Source: Orthonyx spaldingii
Lineage: Eukaryota; Chordata; Aves; Passeriformes; Orthonychidae
Assembly (NCBI GenBank): GCA_013397795.1
Contig: VZTJ01004744.1
Location: forward strand, 1,670,083 to 1,734,082
Reading direction: 5' to 3'
Length of the DNA: 64,000 nt
This document shows positions 40,301 through 50,600 of the stretch, in pieces (within the stretch, counting starts at the first letter, position 1; the number at the start of each line of letters is the position of its first letter). The notes under the pieces are model-generated. The model ran no database searches, was not told the DNA's origin, and saw only the letters and a list, made by a program, of their open reading frames with translations. The translations under genes and the position numbers were made by a program.

Positions 40301-43300
40301 ACCAGTCTCTATGCTTGAAGGATTTGTTTTTCCCCAACCCCACCTCGTTTGCCAGGAAAGTGACATGATATTGGTGTGAATGTTGTGATGCTGTGCTTAT
40401 GGACTGTGTGAAAGGATAGCATCCTACCACCTGAGCAGATCCCAACAAATGGGACAGAAAACATATGTAAATGCAGCTATGGCTGTGCAGCAATACCACA
40501 CTTAAGTAGAAAGTCCTTCTATCAAGGCTGTGCAGTTTTCCTTTCACACTTATCAAAGGACTGTTGTAAGTCAGATGGCAACGCCAGGAGGAGGCCACAC
40601 TTCACCCAGGAAGCCTCAGATCCTTTGTTACTGCTAACTACAAAATTGATGCAGAAAAAGAAATGAACCAAAATCAAGGCTGGATTTTTACCACATGAGA
40701 AAACAGAGGAATTTCCTGTTTACTACAAAGTCATCAAGATATGGAAAGATGCCTTGTCTTTCTTAGCTGGTGTTACCAATAGCACCAAACATGAAAAACA
40801 AGGCTTTCCAAAATATTAAAACACTATGTTATTCAAAGGCTATATGTTAGTTTAAGGGCAGATGTAATCATGTCTTACTGTTGACCTTAAAAATTACAAT
40901 CAATCACTCCATCCCACAGACTGAAGTGGACAGGCAAGCCCTGGCAGAGAATTAGGCGTGCCAATTTGAGATGACATTTTCCCCCTACCAACCTTCATCC
41001 CACAAGCCAGGCTGTGAAACACAGTGGGTGAAACTATTGAGTGTTTTATATCTCACTCAGTAGTTTCAGAGCAGATTCCCTCAGGCTGAGACAGTGGGGC
41101 CATACTGGTGTGCTGTCACAGCCAGCCTGGCTTATCAGTGTGCAGCTGCCCTTGCTGCTACTGGGGCAGCCTGAGTTACAGCTGCGAGAGAGATTCAGAT
41201 CTACCAGATGTACAGCCCTGCTGGACACTTGTTACTGACCATCCCTGAAGGAACCCACATACCAAGAGCTGACTTCCCAGGAGAACATTCTCAGGTTCAG
41301 CTCCTGCAGGTACAAAACTTGCCTTATGCTTCTGGAGGGCCTTGCGCAGAGAGCTGACCACATCTGTGTCCTGAACTCCTCGGACCTTGAAGTGTTTTGT
41401 CCACGCAAGAAGAACCCCCTGAAAAGTAACAATGCAGTGACCCAAAAGTACACACACTTTAGCATACAAACCTCAACGCCAGTCAAGACTAAAGTGTGCA
41501 GAGAGGTCCACTATGTCTCTCCACACGTTAAAACTGAGCCAAAACAAGTCAGAGCAGAACATCTTACCTTGGGGCACCTGTCAATACCAACACAACCAAA
41601 CAGGTACAGTCATAATGTCCCAATTCTGTAAATGTTTCTCCCTGTGCTTCATTTAAAGCACACGTGGCTTTTCTATGCTGATCACAGTCTAATAGCATTA
41701 AGCAAAAAGTATTTGCAGGACTGGAACCCAAAGCACAGACCCCTAGAAATGAGAGAACACAAAATAATTGCAACCAACCCTTCATTTCGCCAAGAGGTGT
41801 CCCATACAGCTCAGTTGCAGGTATTTCCTATTCAGAATCAAGTGTAAATTAAAAAATTGAGAGTGATTAAAAAAATTAAGACACTTCAAGACACAAAAGT
41901 ACCTATTTTTAACAGTATTAATACAAGGGCACATGGTTCCTGTAGAATTGGATACTGATTAAGCAATAGAACAGCTTTAGTTTAAAGATCATGCTGCCTC
42001 AGATCAGAAATGAATGGTTAAATGGTAGCCAACTCTAGTTAAATGCTGATGGTCATCCACGCCTTCTTCAGAGAGTGATGTAAACATGACCCCACATAAA
42101 AGCCACAGGGTAACACCCCCATTCAACAGCTTCTCCAGATTCTGCAAGAATATTTCTTTATGCATCTCACCTCGTCCAATTTGGTCTGTTTGCACGGAAA
42201 AGAAAACGTAAAGCCAAGAGGTAACTTCTTATGCTTCAGGTTTTTGGTCTCCATGAAGTCTAACAGACAGTCAGCAACGTAATCAAAGAGCTGCACAAAC
42301 AGAGAGGACAGTTGGGCTGTGCCCCACAGGCAGGCACTTCAGCACAGCACCACCCCAGCAGTGCCCTACCTCGGCTCCGTTCCCCTGTATGACCTCCTTG
42401 GGTGTGGGGTAAAACTTGCTCTCCAGCTGGCTGCTCTGCTTCCCATCAGCAAACACCTTCACCTGGTGGGCACGAAACTGGGAGCCACCCAGGTCAACAG
42501 CAAGGAAGTCACCCTTCTCTGCAACACAAGTGGGCAACAACCATCACTGGGGATGGCCACGAGGTGAAGGCCACAGCCCAGGGCCCTCCCTCAGCACAGT
42601 CTCCTGGCCTTAGGGGTTCCCTGCTGTTTCAGGACAGGATCAGAGACATGTGAGACCTCAGGACCAGTGACTGTCACTGAGATTGCAAGGGTTAAGAAAG
42701 TCCTGCTCTCTCTTTGAGAAGGTAGGAGCAAAGGAAGACTGTCCCCTTCCATCCAGGCAGCTTGTGTATAATTTCTCTCAGACATGCCTCATTTCAAGGG
42801 ACTTGCCTTCAAATACCTTCTTTATGCCATTAAAGCTGTTATTCCTCATTTAACTACAGGGAAATTACCTTCAGAAGGAATAAAGTCATGTGGAAATGAG
42901 GTACGATGTTAACATTTCTCATCAGTTTTCTGCACAGCTAGTTTACACTGAGTCCTGACCTAGGCCAGACACAGAGTCCTGCACAAATTTATTTGGTTAA
43001 ACCAGAGGAAAATGTAATTTTCTGTCAGCCTGCACTGCCAGGAGCTAGCTGGGGAGTTATTTTGGATGTGCATACTTCTCCAAACAAGATGGGCTTTTAG
43101 TTCCTATCTCACATCACATCCTCCCAGAGGACACTACTGCACTTTCTCCCTCTCTGTTCAAGTCTCAGCAGAAGAAGCAGAGCACACAGTTTCCCGGTAG
43201 ACCCCATCCAGAAGCAAATTTTCCCAATGCAGAAGGCAAGGAAGGGCAGAAGGGATCACTTCTTGGGGAAACAGAAAAAGCAATGCAGAGTTTGGGGGTC

Positions 43301-46300
43301 ACAGCTCTGAGGATGCCACGTTGCTGTCACTTGGCAATTTGAGGGGTTTCACTGCAGCATCCTGCCCTCCCCGTAGCTCCAAGAAGGCCAGGCCACACAT
43401 CCCCCAGCCGCAGTACACTGCACTGCAGGCTCTGAGCTGTAGAGGCTGCCCTTGCCATGTCCAGCCACAGCTCCTACAGCAAAGCCTGCCCTAGGAACAG
43501 ATGGGAGAGGCTGTTCCTGCGCAATTACTAGGTCCTGTCCTCAAACAAGCAGCACTAGCTCAAAATCCACCTGGTGCAAGGAAAAAAACTCTCTGCCAGC
43601 ATTCCCCCAGGCTCAATAAACACATCTGCTTTCTCAATGAGACAGGCAGTAACCCAGAGCCACTGGCTGCCCTGTGTTTCTGCTGTGCTACCCTGGAGTC
43701 CTGGCAGCAACTCATCTTGCTGAAGCAGCGGTGCTGTGCTGGAGCAGGGGGACTCACCTGAGCCATCGGGCAGCGAGCGCACGAACGACGGCAGCATTTT
43801 CACGGTTGCCGTGGGGTTCGTGTCTCTGCCCAGGCCCTTCACCATCTCGGCCTGGAATCGAGCCATCACATCCAGCAAGACATCGTCGGAGAGGCGCATG
43901 TGGTACAGGTACCTGTCAACCTGCAAGGGTGGAAGGTGTTACTCAGGCACGCAGGCTCCTTGGTGCTCGGCAGCTGCTGATTGTTCCTTTCGTTTCTGAC
44001 CTCAGCACCTAAGTCCTCATGATTGTCAGTGCAAGCAAGCTCAAGGTCATCATCAGGACATTCACTCTCCTAAAAACTTTGTTTTGAAAATGTTTAATGC
44101 GGCCTTGGTGAATTACTGCCCAAAAGTTGGCATCTCTTTTAATGGCTCAGTAACTTGACAATTTACATAAGCTCATGAGGTTTGCTTGAGACCCTGACGA
44201 GCTGTTTTCACACCATCCTCTCCCGTTATAGATGTAATGAACTAGAACTGCAAAGTATCTCGATCTGGCGAGAATTTGACCTCTCTGAGGCAGGTCCAGA
44301 AAATGCCATCAGTACCCAAGCGTGTCAGCCACAACCCGAAAACATCTATTCAGCTACTGCTTCACTTCACAGACAATTAACTTTGTTGGCATGCCAGGCT
44401 GAAACTCAGTCTTTTTCTCATTCCACCTCTGCTCTCCATTCTCTTGTGATTCTAGGATTACATCTAAAACACATTTTTGGGTGCAATCAATACCCTTTGT
44501 TAAAGGTCTGTAACTCACAGAACACATCAAAACAGAAGCCAGTTGAATATAAAGGAATTCTAAAGTATCTATGAAGCAACTCACTCAGATAAACTGGCAG
44601 AGAAGCTAATCAGTGTTTATGTACAGCTTCATCAGGGAAAAGTGATAGATTTTTTTTTCCTTGAGGACCACACACTGCTGGGATTGACACGTACCTGCAG
44701 GGCTGTAAGTAGCATGGCCTAGAAACTACGTAGCTGGGTACAACAAAGGATTAACACAGGAAAATAAGAATCTGACAACATCCACAAGCTTTTCCACTAG
44801 GGAGACAGACTTTGGTGCTGTATGAACATGATGTACGTATAATAATTGTTTGCTCCAAATAGCTGGCTGTCCCCTGAAGGGTAATTTGTGCTCACATCCC
44901 ACTCCTCACCACATGGGACTCAGGACCAGAGGAGGTGGGCAGGGAAGAGAGGTGGGACAGTTTCCAATGCTATGCTACTACAGACACTCAGGGCCTGCAT
45001 CATGGGTTACATTAGTATGCTGCTTTATCTGTTTAGAGCATTTCATCAGTTCCATTTACATAGGGAGGTCTGGAGGGTTGGAAGGACACAAACCAAGTCC
45101 CACCAGAAATAAGGCAGGATGTAAAAGGCTGCATTGTTTAAACAGAGGGCAATGCAGGTTATAGATAAATTTGTCTCTGCTGCAATTTGGACTGGCCACC
45201 TATTTTAATGAGGCACAAACTAGTTACCTATTCATGGTCCCATTTTAAACTGATGGTCGCCAATGGCCCACCTGAAAGAGCCAGGACCCTGAAAGTCATT
45301 CCAGCACTTACTTAACACACACAGAGGAGAAATTGTTAAACTGCAAGATACAATTGTCCAAGAGCAGCAGCTGCCTTTGGATACAGCTGTGTCTTGAAAA
45401 GGCCATTATTCAGATTTGTCTTTGTAGCCCTCGTTTGCACAAGCACTTGATTTCCTCCAAGCGTTTTCTGAGGCCCCAGCACTGTGTAGGATCCATCATC
45501 TCAGCCCACGCATCCAGACTGCTTTTTTGGAGAAAATACAATGACTGGAGACGTACAGCACTCATGCACTCTGACACAGGCTCAAATAGCCCTGTGACAG
45601 AAATCCCTGCGGGGAAAAAAAACCCCTCAAGAGTGATAAAAGTTACCATGTCTGTTTGCAGAGAACATGCACTAGCTCCCTGCTGCCCTCAGACACTGCA
45701 TTCTCCACCCTGTTTACCTACAACCACAGGAGCAGATAGTCCTCTCCAAGGAATTAGATAAGGCAGAGCCCAGGAAAGCCTGCTGGCTCTCCAGCCCTGC
45801 TCACATAACCATTTACTTGCAAACACAGGAACGGCCAGGCTGTGCTAAACCAAACTGGTTGCCTCCCTCCCATGGCACAGTAACAGTGCCTTGCCTCATT
45901 TATGGAAGTGGCACTGTTTTCATGGCACGCAAGCTCTTGTTTTTGCCACCACAGAGTAAATAAGCCTGGCAAGTGAGAATTGGGAAGACATTCCTTCTTT
46001 CTAATTAGGGAGAAATCAATTCTGTTCTGTACAGCCTACCCTAGGTTCCTTAAAAGAGAAGTCTGAGGACCATGTGGTTTCTTGCCTTCAGGAAGGGCTA
46101 GTTTGCACTTAGCAGAAAGACTGATGTTTTTAATGGCTTTGCTAGAATTCCTCGTCTCCACCGTCCTCACTCAACTACCAGCTGGATGTTTCTCTGAAAA
46201 CCAAGCACTGCTCCACAAGGTCTCTCTTTCTTAGTAAAAAGAAAGAAGAAATAGTGCTGTCTAGATGAGAGATCAGCTCCTCACACAGAGAAGGGGCATC

Positions 46301-47478
46301 AAGGCCTTTTTCTGAACACATTAAATCCTAGGGATAACAGGGCTATGACTGAGTTAGAGATATCTGATTGTTGAGATACCAGTACCTCTCTTGGAATGCC
46401 TCTCTGCAAAACAGAATTAGTGGAAGAAGCCGTCCTTGGAACAAAGCCCTTGCAAGAAGCCCTCCTTGGAACAAGTCACTCCATGTTTTGGGCACAGAGA
46501 GGAGAACTCAGCGTTGCTCACTTTGCTGATGAGTGCAGTGGTACAAGCAGATCTATGCACCAGGACCTTGGGTGTCCTGCCATGCATCTGCAGACAGCCC
46601 CACCTCCCACTGGCTGGAAAACCAGGGGAGAGAGCCTGGTAGCACTGGCCACCAGACTGCTGGTGGCTTCAATGAAGACACCAGGAGTACAGGGGACATG
46701 TCCACAAACCACAGGACCTCTGATCCATGAAGCTTACAGGTCTCACATGGTCTTATGATGGACATAAGCCCAAAAACCCATTTCAGCATGGCCATGAAAT
46801 TAGATTAGGGAAGAGCAACCATTAGGCAGCTCACTCCCAGTACTGATAGCTTCAGATCTGAGCCATCTCGAGCTTTTCCAACTGTAATTAAAGGTCACAC
46901 CTTTAAATGTCAGAGTGATTAGCCAGTTTTGGATAACCAGAGAGGAGGCACAGGCACACCAACACCAGTTGGAAATCTCTTCTGAATCTCAGGAGACCCA
47001 GACCAAAGACCACAGGGGTTTTCCCTATCCCTGCTACGTGACTGACTCCTGATTCCTACTCAGACTGAGAAATCCCATCACTCATGCTACACTTGCAAAG
47101 CGACTCAGCAAGAGTCATCCTTTCTGTCCTCTGGGCTCTACCACACCATGCCAGATAAAGCTTAGAGCACTTTCCCTTACTGAAGAGAATTTGCTCCATT
47201 ACTGGGAGAACACTTTTAACTGTGCAGGGAAAAGCACTAACCAGACCTATTTTCACACTTGTGAAGTGGTTTAGGGTCTAAACACCTCTTATCCCATTTG
47301 GCTGAATGGCTTTAGTGGATAATGCCATTATATGGTCTGCATTACGTACTGCAGACCCCTCCGTAGCTGGGTAACACAGTTCTCAGAACAGCAATCAGCT
47401 AACGCTGCATCTTACCTTTTTTATTTGATCCTCTTTTAGCTTTGTGAAATGGAAAGCTAGCAAGTGGACGGCAAACAT
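31248..47478 (-). CDS. HKDC1: Hexokinase domain-containing protein 1, complete (18 coding exons, 917 aa)
   Basis: HKDC1 is the fifth vertebrate hexokinase, a tandem two-domain glucose kinase with an N-terminal mitochondrial-docking helix. The 18 exons sum to 2754 nt, that is 917 residues plus stop, the usual length of the family. The N-terminal helix starts MFAVHLLAFH. Each half shows LDLGG/VDLGG (ATP phosphate binding), TFSFPC, WTK, VNDTVGTMMTCGY, GTGTN/GTGSN and CINTEWGAFGD. The glucose-contact and catalytic residues are all present in both halves: S155/S603, K173/K621, D209/D657, N235/N683, E260/E708 and E294/E742. Placement between SUPV3L1 and HK1 on the same strand supports HKDC1 over HK2. 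Intron 5 uses a GC donor. The tail ends AKRLHNVGQK. Catalytic output in this species is inferred. Confidence 0.97.
32006..32239 (-). CDS. HKDC1: HKDC1 exon 17 (residues 792-870)
   Basis: 234 nt encoding DRLALLQVRRILQQLGLDST, then VKEVCGVVSRRAAQLCGAGL and ends GTLYKLHP plus a split His codon. Acceptor TGTGCAG|TGACCG, donor CATCCACA|GTGAGT, phase 2. Same length as exon 9. Confidence 0.97.
32936..33091 (-). CDS. HKDC1: HKDC1 exon 16 (residues 740-792)
   Basis: 156 nt beginning YEKMTSGMYLGEIVRQILID with Glu742, ending KFLSQIE. Acceptor CCCAACAG|GTATGA, donor TTGAGAG|GTAAAG, phase 2. Same length as exon 8. Confidence 0.95.
33784..33967 (-). CDS. HKDC1: HKDC1 exon 15 (residues 679-740)
   Basis: 184 nt with GTGSNVCYMEDMKNIEIVEG, CINTEWGAFGDNGCIDHIR and EGSLNPGKQ. 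Holds Asn683 and Glu708 of the C-half sugar site. Acceptor CCTTCTAG|GAACAG, donor CAGAG|GTAAAT, phase 2. Confidence 0.96.
34080..34113 (+). mobile_element. CR1 3'-end remnant in HKDC1 intron 14
   Basis: The segment AAGGTCCCTTCCAACACAGG followed by CCATTCTATG matches the conserved 3' terminus of avian CR1 elements. Only a few dozen bases are recognisable, and the sequence upstream (about 34020-34080) is not clearly CR1, so this is a severely truncated or decayed copy antisense to HKDC1. Confidence 0.65.
34538..34637 (-). CDS. HKDC1: HKDC1 exon 14 (residues 646-679; catalytic Asp657)
   Basis: 100 nt beginning EFDLDIVAVVNDTVGTMMTC with the catalytic base Asp657 of the C-terminal half, ending CEIGLI. 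Acceptor TGTTTCAG|GAGTTT, donor TTGCAG|GTACAG, phase 1. Preceded by a 91-base intron. Confidence 0.97.
34729..34824 (-). CDS. HKDC1: HKDC1 exon 13 (residues 614-645)
   Basis: 96 nt encoding GTLVGWTKGFKATDCEGEDV through IRRRN with Lys621. Acceptor TGTTTCAG|GGAACA, donor AGAAAT|GTGAGC, phase 0. Confidence 0.97.
34825..36352 (-). other. HKDC1: HKDC1 intron 12 (1.5 kb)
   Basis: Separates exon 12 from exon 13. AT-rich, no recognisable element. Other HKDC1 introns longer than 300 bases (4, 6, 7, 8, 9, 14, 15, 16 and 17) likewise hold nothing I can name except the CR1 remnant in intron 14. Confidence 0.8.
36353..36472 (-). CDS. HKDC1: HKDC1 exon 12 (residues 574-613)
   Basis: 120 nt beginning LFDHIVQCIADFLEYMG and including LPLGFTFSFPC with Ser603. 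Acceptor CTTCCAG|CTCTTT, donor GACAAG|GTAAGA, phase 0. The intron before it is 89 bases. Confidence 0.97.
36562..36710 (-). CDS. HKDC1: HKDC1 exon 11 (residues 524-573)
   Basis: 149 nt with KGKFLALDLGGTNFRVLLVK, the C-half phosphate-binding strands, ending EIMQGTGEE. Acceptor CCTTTAG|AGAAAGG, donor GAAGAG|GTAATC, phase 0. Same length as exon 3. Confidence 0.97.
36986..37290 (-). CDS. HKDC1: HKDC1 exon 10 (residues 422-524; joins the two hexokinase halves)
   Basis: 305 nt spanning the linker helix. The first part (YAKRLHKVVRRLVPTCDVRF, SGSGRGAAVVTAVA) is the end of the N-terminal half; the second (MRAELEYGLKRE, VKMLPTYVCGTPDG) is the start of the C-terminal half. Acceptor CCTGCCAG|ATACGC, donor AACAG|GTGAAG, phase 1. 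It is locally GC-rich compared with neighbouring exons. Confidence 0.97.
37752..37985 (-). CDS. HKDC1: HKDC1 exon 9 (residues 344-422)
   Basis: 234 nt encoding YKEGLSNTKEILTELNLF, then VAVQHVCTIVSFRSANLCAA and ends DGGLYKTHPQ. Acceptor GGGGCTAG|GTACAAG, donor CCCCCA|GTGAGT, phase 2. Confidence 0.96.
38727..38882 (-). CDS. HKDC1: HKDC1 exon 8 (residues 292-344)
   Basis: 156 nt beginning with the end of a Leu codon then FEKMISSLYLGELVRLI, supplying Glu294. It ends HVSAMEK in split form. Acceptor CATTCCAG|GTTTGAG, donor GAAAA|GTAAGA, phase 2. Confidence 0.96.
39186..39369 (-). CDS. HKDC1: HKDC1 exon 7 (residues 231-292)
   Basis: 184 nt with GTGTNACYMEEMRHIDLVEG, CINTEWGAFGDDGAL and LGSLNPGKQ. 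It holds Asn235 and Glu260 of the N-half sugar site. Acceptor ACCCACAG|GGACTG, donor CAATT|GTAAGT, phase 2. Confidence 0.97.
39992..40091 (-). CDS. HKDC1: HKDC1 exon 6 (residues 198-231; catalytic Asp209)
   Basis: 100 nt beginning DIDVDVLALVNDTVGTMMTC and containing Asn208 and the catalytic base Asp209 of the N-terminal half. Acceptor TGCTTTTAG|GACATA, donor AATCG|GTAATT, leaving phase 1. Confidence 0.97.
40092..41322 (-). other. HKDC1: HKDC1 intron 5 (1.2 kb, GC-AG)
   Basis: Begins GCAAGTTTTG and ends TGCTTTTAG on the gene strand. The exons on both sides are unambiguous from protein match and conserved lengths. Confidence 0.9.
41323..41418 (-). CDS. HKDC1: HKDC1 exon 5 (residues 166-197; GC splice donor)
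   Basis: 96 nt encoding GVLLAWTKHFKVRGVQDTDV through QKHK, with Lys173 of the glucose site. Acceptor CTTTTCAG|GGGGTT. The 3' boundary is AAG|GCAAGT, a GC donor with otherwise perfect complementarity to U1. The boundary is fixed by the 96-nt length shared with exon 13 and by the phase-0 join to GAC ATA GAT of exon 6. Confidence 0.95.
42171..42290 (-). CDS. HKDC1: HKDC1 exon 4 (residues 126-165)
   Basis: 120 nt, 40 codons, beginning LFDYVADCLLDFM and including LPLGFTFSFPC with Ser155 of the glucose site. Acceptor TTTGTGCAG|CTCTTT, donor GACGAG|GTGAGA, phase 0. Confidence 0.97.
42370..42518 (-). CDS. HKDC1: HKDC1 exon 3 (residues 76-125)
   Basis: 149 nt with KGDFLAVDLGGSQFRAHQVK, the N-half phosphate-binding strand pair, ending GNGAE. 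Acceptor TTGCAG|AGAAGG, donor GAG|GTAGGG, phase 0. The following intron is only 79 bases. Confidence 0.96.
42519..43757 (-). other. HKDC1: HKDC1 intron 2 (1.2 kb)
   Basis: Bounded by the exon 2 donor GTGAGT and the exon 3 acceptor TTGCAG. Nothing recognisable inside. Confidence 0.85.
43758..43920 (-). CDS. HKDC1: HKDC1 exon 2 (residues 22-76)
   Basis: 163 nt beginning VDRYLYHMRLSDDVLLDVMA and ending PDGS plus one base. Acceptor CCTTGCAG|GTTGAC, donor CTCAG|GTGAGT. Contains the VKMLPSFVRSLPDG motif. Confidence 0.97.
43921..47415 (-). other. HKDC1: HKDC1 intron 1 (3.5 kb)
   Basis: Longest HKDC1 intron. Contains an imperfect direct duplication at about 46424-46480. No other exon or repeat recognised. 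Confidence 0.85.
46424..46480 (+). repeat. 29-bp imperfect direct duplication
   Basis: The segment AGAAGCCGTCCTTGGAACAA is followed 29 bases later by AGAAGCCCTCCTTGGAACAA, a two-copy tandem duplication in HKDC1 intron 1. Confidence 0.75.
47416..47478 (-). CDS. HKDC1: HKDC1 exon 1 (residues 1-21)
   Basis: The 63-nt coding part encodes MFAVHLLAFH through DQIKK, the mitochondrial-binding helix equivalent to HK1 exon 1. The ATG is at 47476-47478 and the donor AAG|GTAAGA is phase 0. Unlike HK1 exon 1 it is not embedded in a CpG island. Confidence 0.96.
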
Positions 47479-47680
47479 TGTCTTGAAGCAAATGGATGAA
47501 TCAGTAGTGACAAAGCTGCTGTGAGTAACTCCAAAGCGACAGGTCTTTATTCACGAAGCTGGAGCTAGAGAAACTTCAGCTGAGGCATTTTCCCCAGCGT
47601 GGAATAGTGGAGTTCCTGGGAAATTGAGTCCAGAAATAAATCCATCCAGTGTGATCGGTTCAGTGATTAAACTTCTGCCT
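47479..47680 (-). promoter_or_regulatory. HKDC1: Presumptive HKDC1 5'UTR and promoter
   Basis: This is the sequence immediately upstream of the HKDC1 ATG. It is not CpG-rich, suggesting a regulated rather than housekeeping promoter. An AATAAAG at 47545-47551 on the gene strand could act as a weak TATA-like element, and GTTTAATCACTGAAC near 47658-47672 only partly resembles an HNF1 site. Both readings are guesses from position; the cap site is unknown. Confidence 0.3.
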
Positions 47681-50600
47681 CTTTGTATCACACCCCCCCT
47701 GCCCCAACATCAACCCAAAGTCCCTCCCTCCCCAGCTACACACTTCATTGTGCCAGAGCAGGCACCTGGAGAGCTGCCAAGCTGAAAGGGAGAAAAATCG
47801 ATTTTGTTACTGCCCCACTTGGGAATTGTTACCACTTCTCAATGCAGTTGCTACGCAGCCTGCCCCGCTTCATTCCAGGGGCTGACAGGCTCCCACCACT
47901 GCTGCGTGCAGCCGAGCTCTGCCGGGAATCTGGAAAGTCAGAGGGTTTAAGGAGGTTTCTTCTCTCTGCTCAGCACTCCCACTTGTGAGACAAGCTCTTC
48001 TGCATGAATTAACTTCACTCTAGTTCTGCACATTGCACCCTTATCTGCAGCTTTGTACCAATTAAGCTTCGGCTGTGTAAAAGAGCAGAGAGACACACAG
48101 ACCCCTGCCCCCAGCTGGAATACCTCTTGTGCAATTCCCAGCAGAGAGGTTTTGGACTGATTCTTCTCCCTTCACCCAGAGTTTCAGACCAGTGAAGACC
48201 CTCAGTACTGGAAAACCTGGGGAGGGGACAGGTTTACCTGGCAGGCATTAGTGTGGGTATCAGACTGCCTCACTGGAAAGATGCCTTTAATTAGCAGCAC
48301 AGAGCACCTACAGCAAGAAAAGCTTCCTTACACCACCAGATTTTGACACAGCCTTTAACCATTACTCTCAAATTCATTCTGAGTACACAAGTGTTTCCAG
48401 GATTTGGTCATTGTATCGAATGATATGGTCTATGGAAACATCAGGCAAAGAAAACTCCCTGAAATGCTGACACAAAGGATAGGGGGGGAAGAAAAGGCAT
48501 TCTCATGGGGTAATTAGAGACTCACTCTCAAACTACACCTAGGTATGGTGTGTTCCCCCCAGTCACTGTTCAGCTGAACTGAGCACAGTTACTGCAGACA
48601 ATTGTCACCCTAAATTTTGCAGAACAAGGTAACAATTAAAAATTATTTTGATAGATTAGAAAAATAGCAGGGGGAGGAGAGGAAAGGGGGAGGGGAGCGC
48701 GAAGTAATGTAAGGAAATGCAAAGAACTACTGGGCAGTAGAAAATTGTCTGGAGATGCAGAGAAGGGCAGAGGGAACTAGTCAGCTGAAAGGATGTCTGG
48801 CTACATCAGTTCATAGCCTAGAGTGGACCCAACAATCTCATGTGATTGTAAAAAGAAAAAAGTACAACTGAGCATGGTGGGCTGTATATATAGGAGTATA
48901 ATCCACAGACACACAAACCAACACTCAACTCCAGTCTTGGAAAGAGGACTCTGCCCAGTTCTGTCAGCTACGGCATGTCAAGAGGGCATGGATCAGAAGG
49001 AGTTAGCTCTGCCAAACATCAGGAGCAGTCACAGGTCACATTTTTTCAGCTTCTGATCACGAGGAAAGATTGAAAGAGCTGAGGGAGGGGAACTCCCTCT
49101 GCAGAGACAAATTACACAGAACCTCTGTTAGAAAAGGTCTTTTTTTTTCTCCTCCTGCCTTGCATCAGGGATGAGCTCTGGACACTGGGAGATCCTGCCA
49201 GCTCTATTTATTTTCCATTATTCTAGAACAAGAGTAAAGCAGACAGAGCAGCTGAGCAGTCCATAAATAGGGCTTGTTCTAAAATTAGGCCTTTGATCTT
49301 CGAGAGAAAGAAAGAAAAGAAAGAAGAAAATAAGCCACACTACCAGCCAGAAAGCACGGTTCACTTCTCCTCTATTCATCTTTTAATAACTGCTGGCTCG
49401 TTAAGTCAGACACTGACTCCCAAAGGGACTGTCTCTCTCCTCATTGTTTACCCATGCCATGCGAGTCACAACCCCTCTGGCCAGCAAAATTGAAAACATC
49501 ACCTTTCAAGCTCCATCCCACTTTGATCCAGAGCTCATTGTGCCTGTAATAGAGTAGATTTATTTTTCATTCTCTCTTTTCTTTCTTTCTCTGACGGATG
49601 CCACTGGAAAAGGGTCTCAAAGATCTAAATGTTCCTAAACTGGCAGCAGGCTCTGTGAAATACCTGACATGTCAGAATCACTGCGTAACTTGTTCGCTCA
49701 TCCCTGGTGCATCCCAGCTTCCGGCAGGCTGTTGTGCAAGAAAAGACAAGACATTATCTCATTTCCACACAGACAGCAGTTCAATGTACCAAAGGCCCAA
49801 CACCCAAAAGTGTTACAGCCATTTTGTCCATATCCTGGCCAGGACAGGAGAACCTATCCAGGCCCAAGTGAACAGATCAGCTCCAACTGTGTGCAGTTTG
49901 GAAGCCTGAAGCGATGTTTTTCCCCTTTGTTAGAGCTGCACCCAATAAAAGTTATTCACAACCTTCCCTCCCCGCTTTGCAAGGGCCAACAATACTTCAA
50001 AACTGTAATACCCCTCTCTCTACTTTCTTCTTCTGCAGTTCTGCCTCCAAACCCCTTCTCAAGGCACAATGGAGAATCCTGAAGAGTCTGGTGCTCATCT
50101 GTCTCCCACAGCCTTGCAGTCAAAGGCCTGCAGAGAAAAGGAGCTCATGGCTACAATGGGGAAATTCACAAAAATGTCTTGAGAACATCAGCTAAACATG
50201 CCCCAGTTACCTCCAGAAAGAGGTACCATATCAATAAGCATTTTATTGTGAGATACCTCACCAAAGACAGATGAGTTTATCAAAGGCAGTGGCAATGCTG
50301 GCTGCTGAATTTGGTACCCAGGTTAACAAGGAGACAGTGGACAAGGCTACCAGTGAGTCATCAGGCAAAATCCTTCTTTGTTACAGCTTATGATTCCAAG
50401 ACCAACCCTTAGAACATATTCCCCCTTCCCTGCAACAGCAGCAGGTTCATTCCCCATTATATTCCCACAAGTTCATCAAAGCTCAGAAGAGAAAGGGGTC
50501 CCCATATTCTTCCTGCATATGCCCCTCCTAGCACATCAGGATGCAAAGTAAGGCAGAACACCTGGGGGAACTGACTGGAAAAATCAGAGGAGATAGAAAC

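Noticed and set aside
45060..45095. GGGTTGGAAGGAC motif suggesting reverse CR1 tail in HKDC1 intron 1
   Set aside because: Flanking bases do not continue the CR1 consensus; too short to call.
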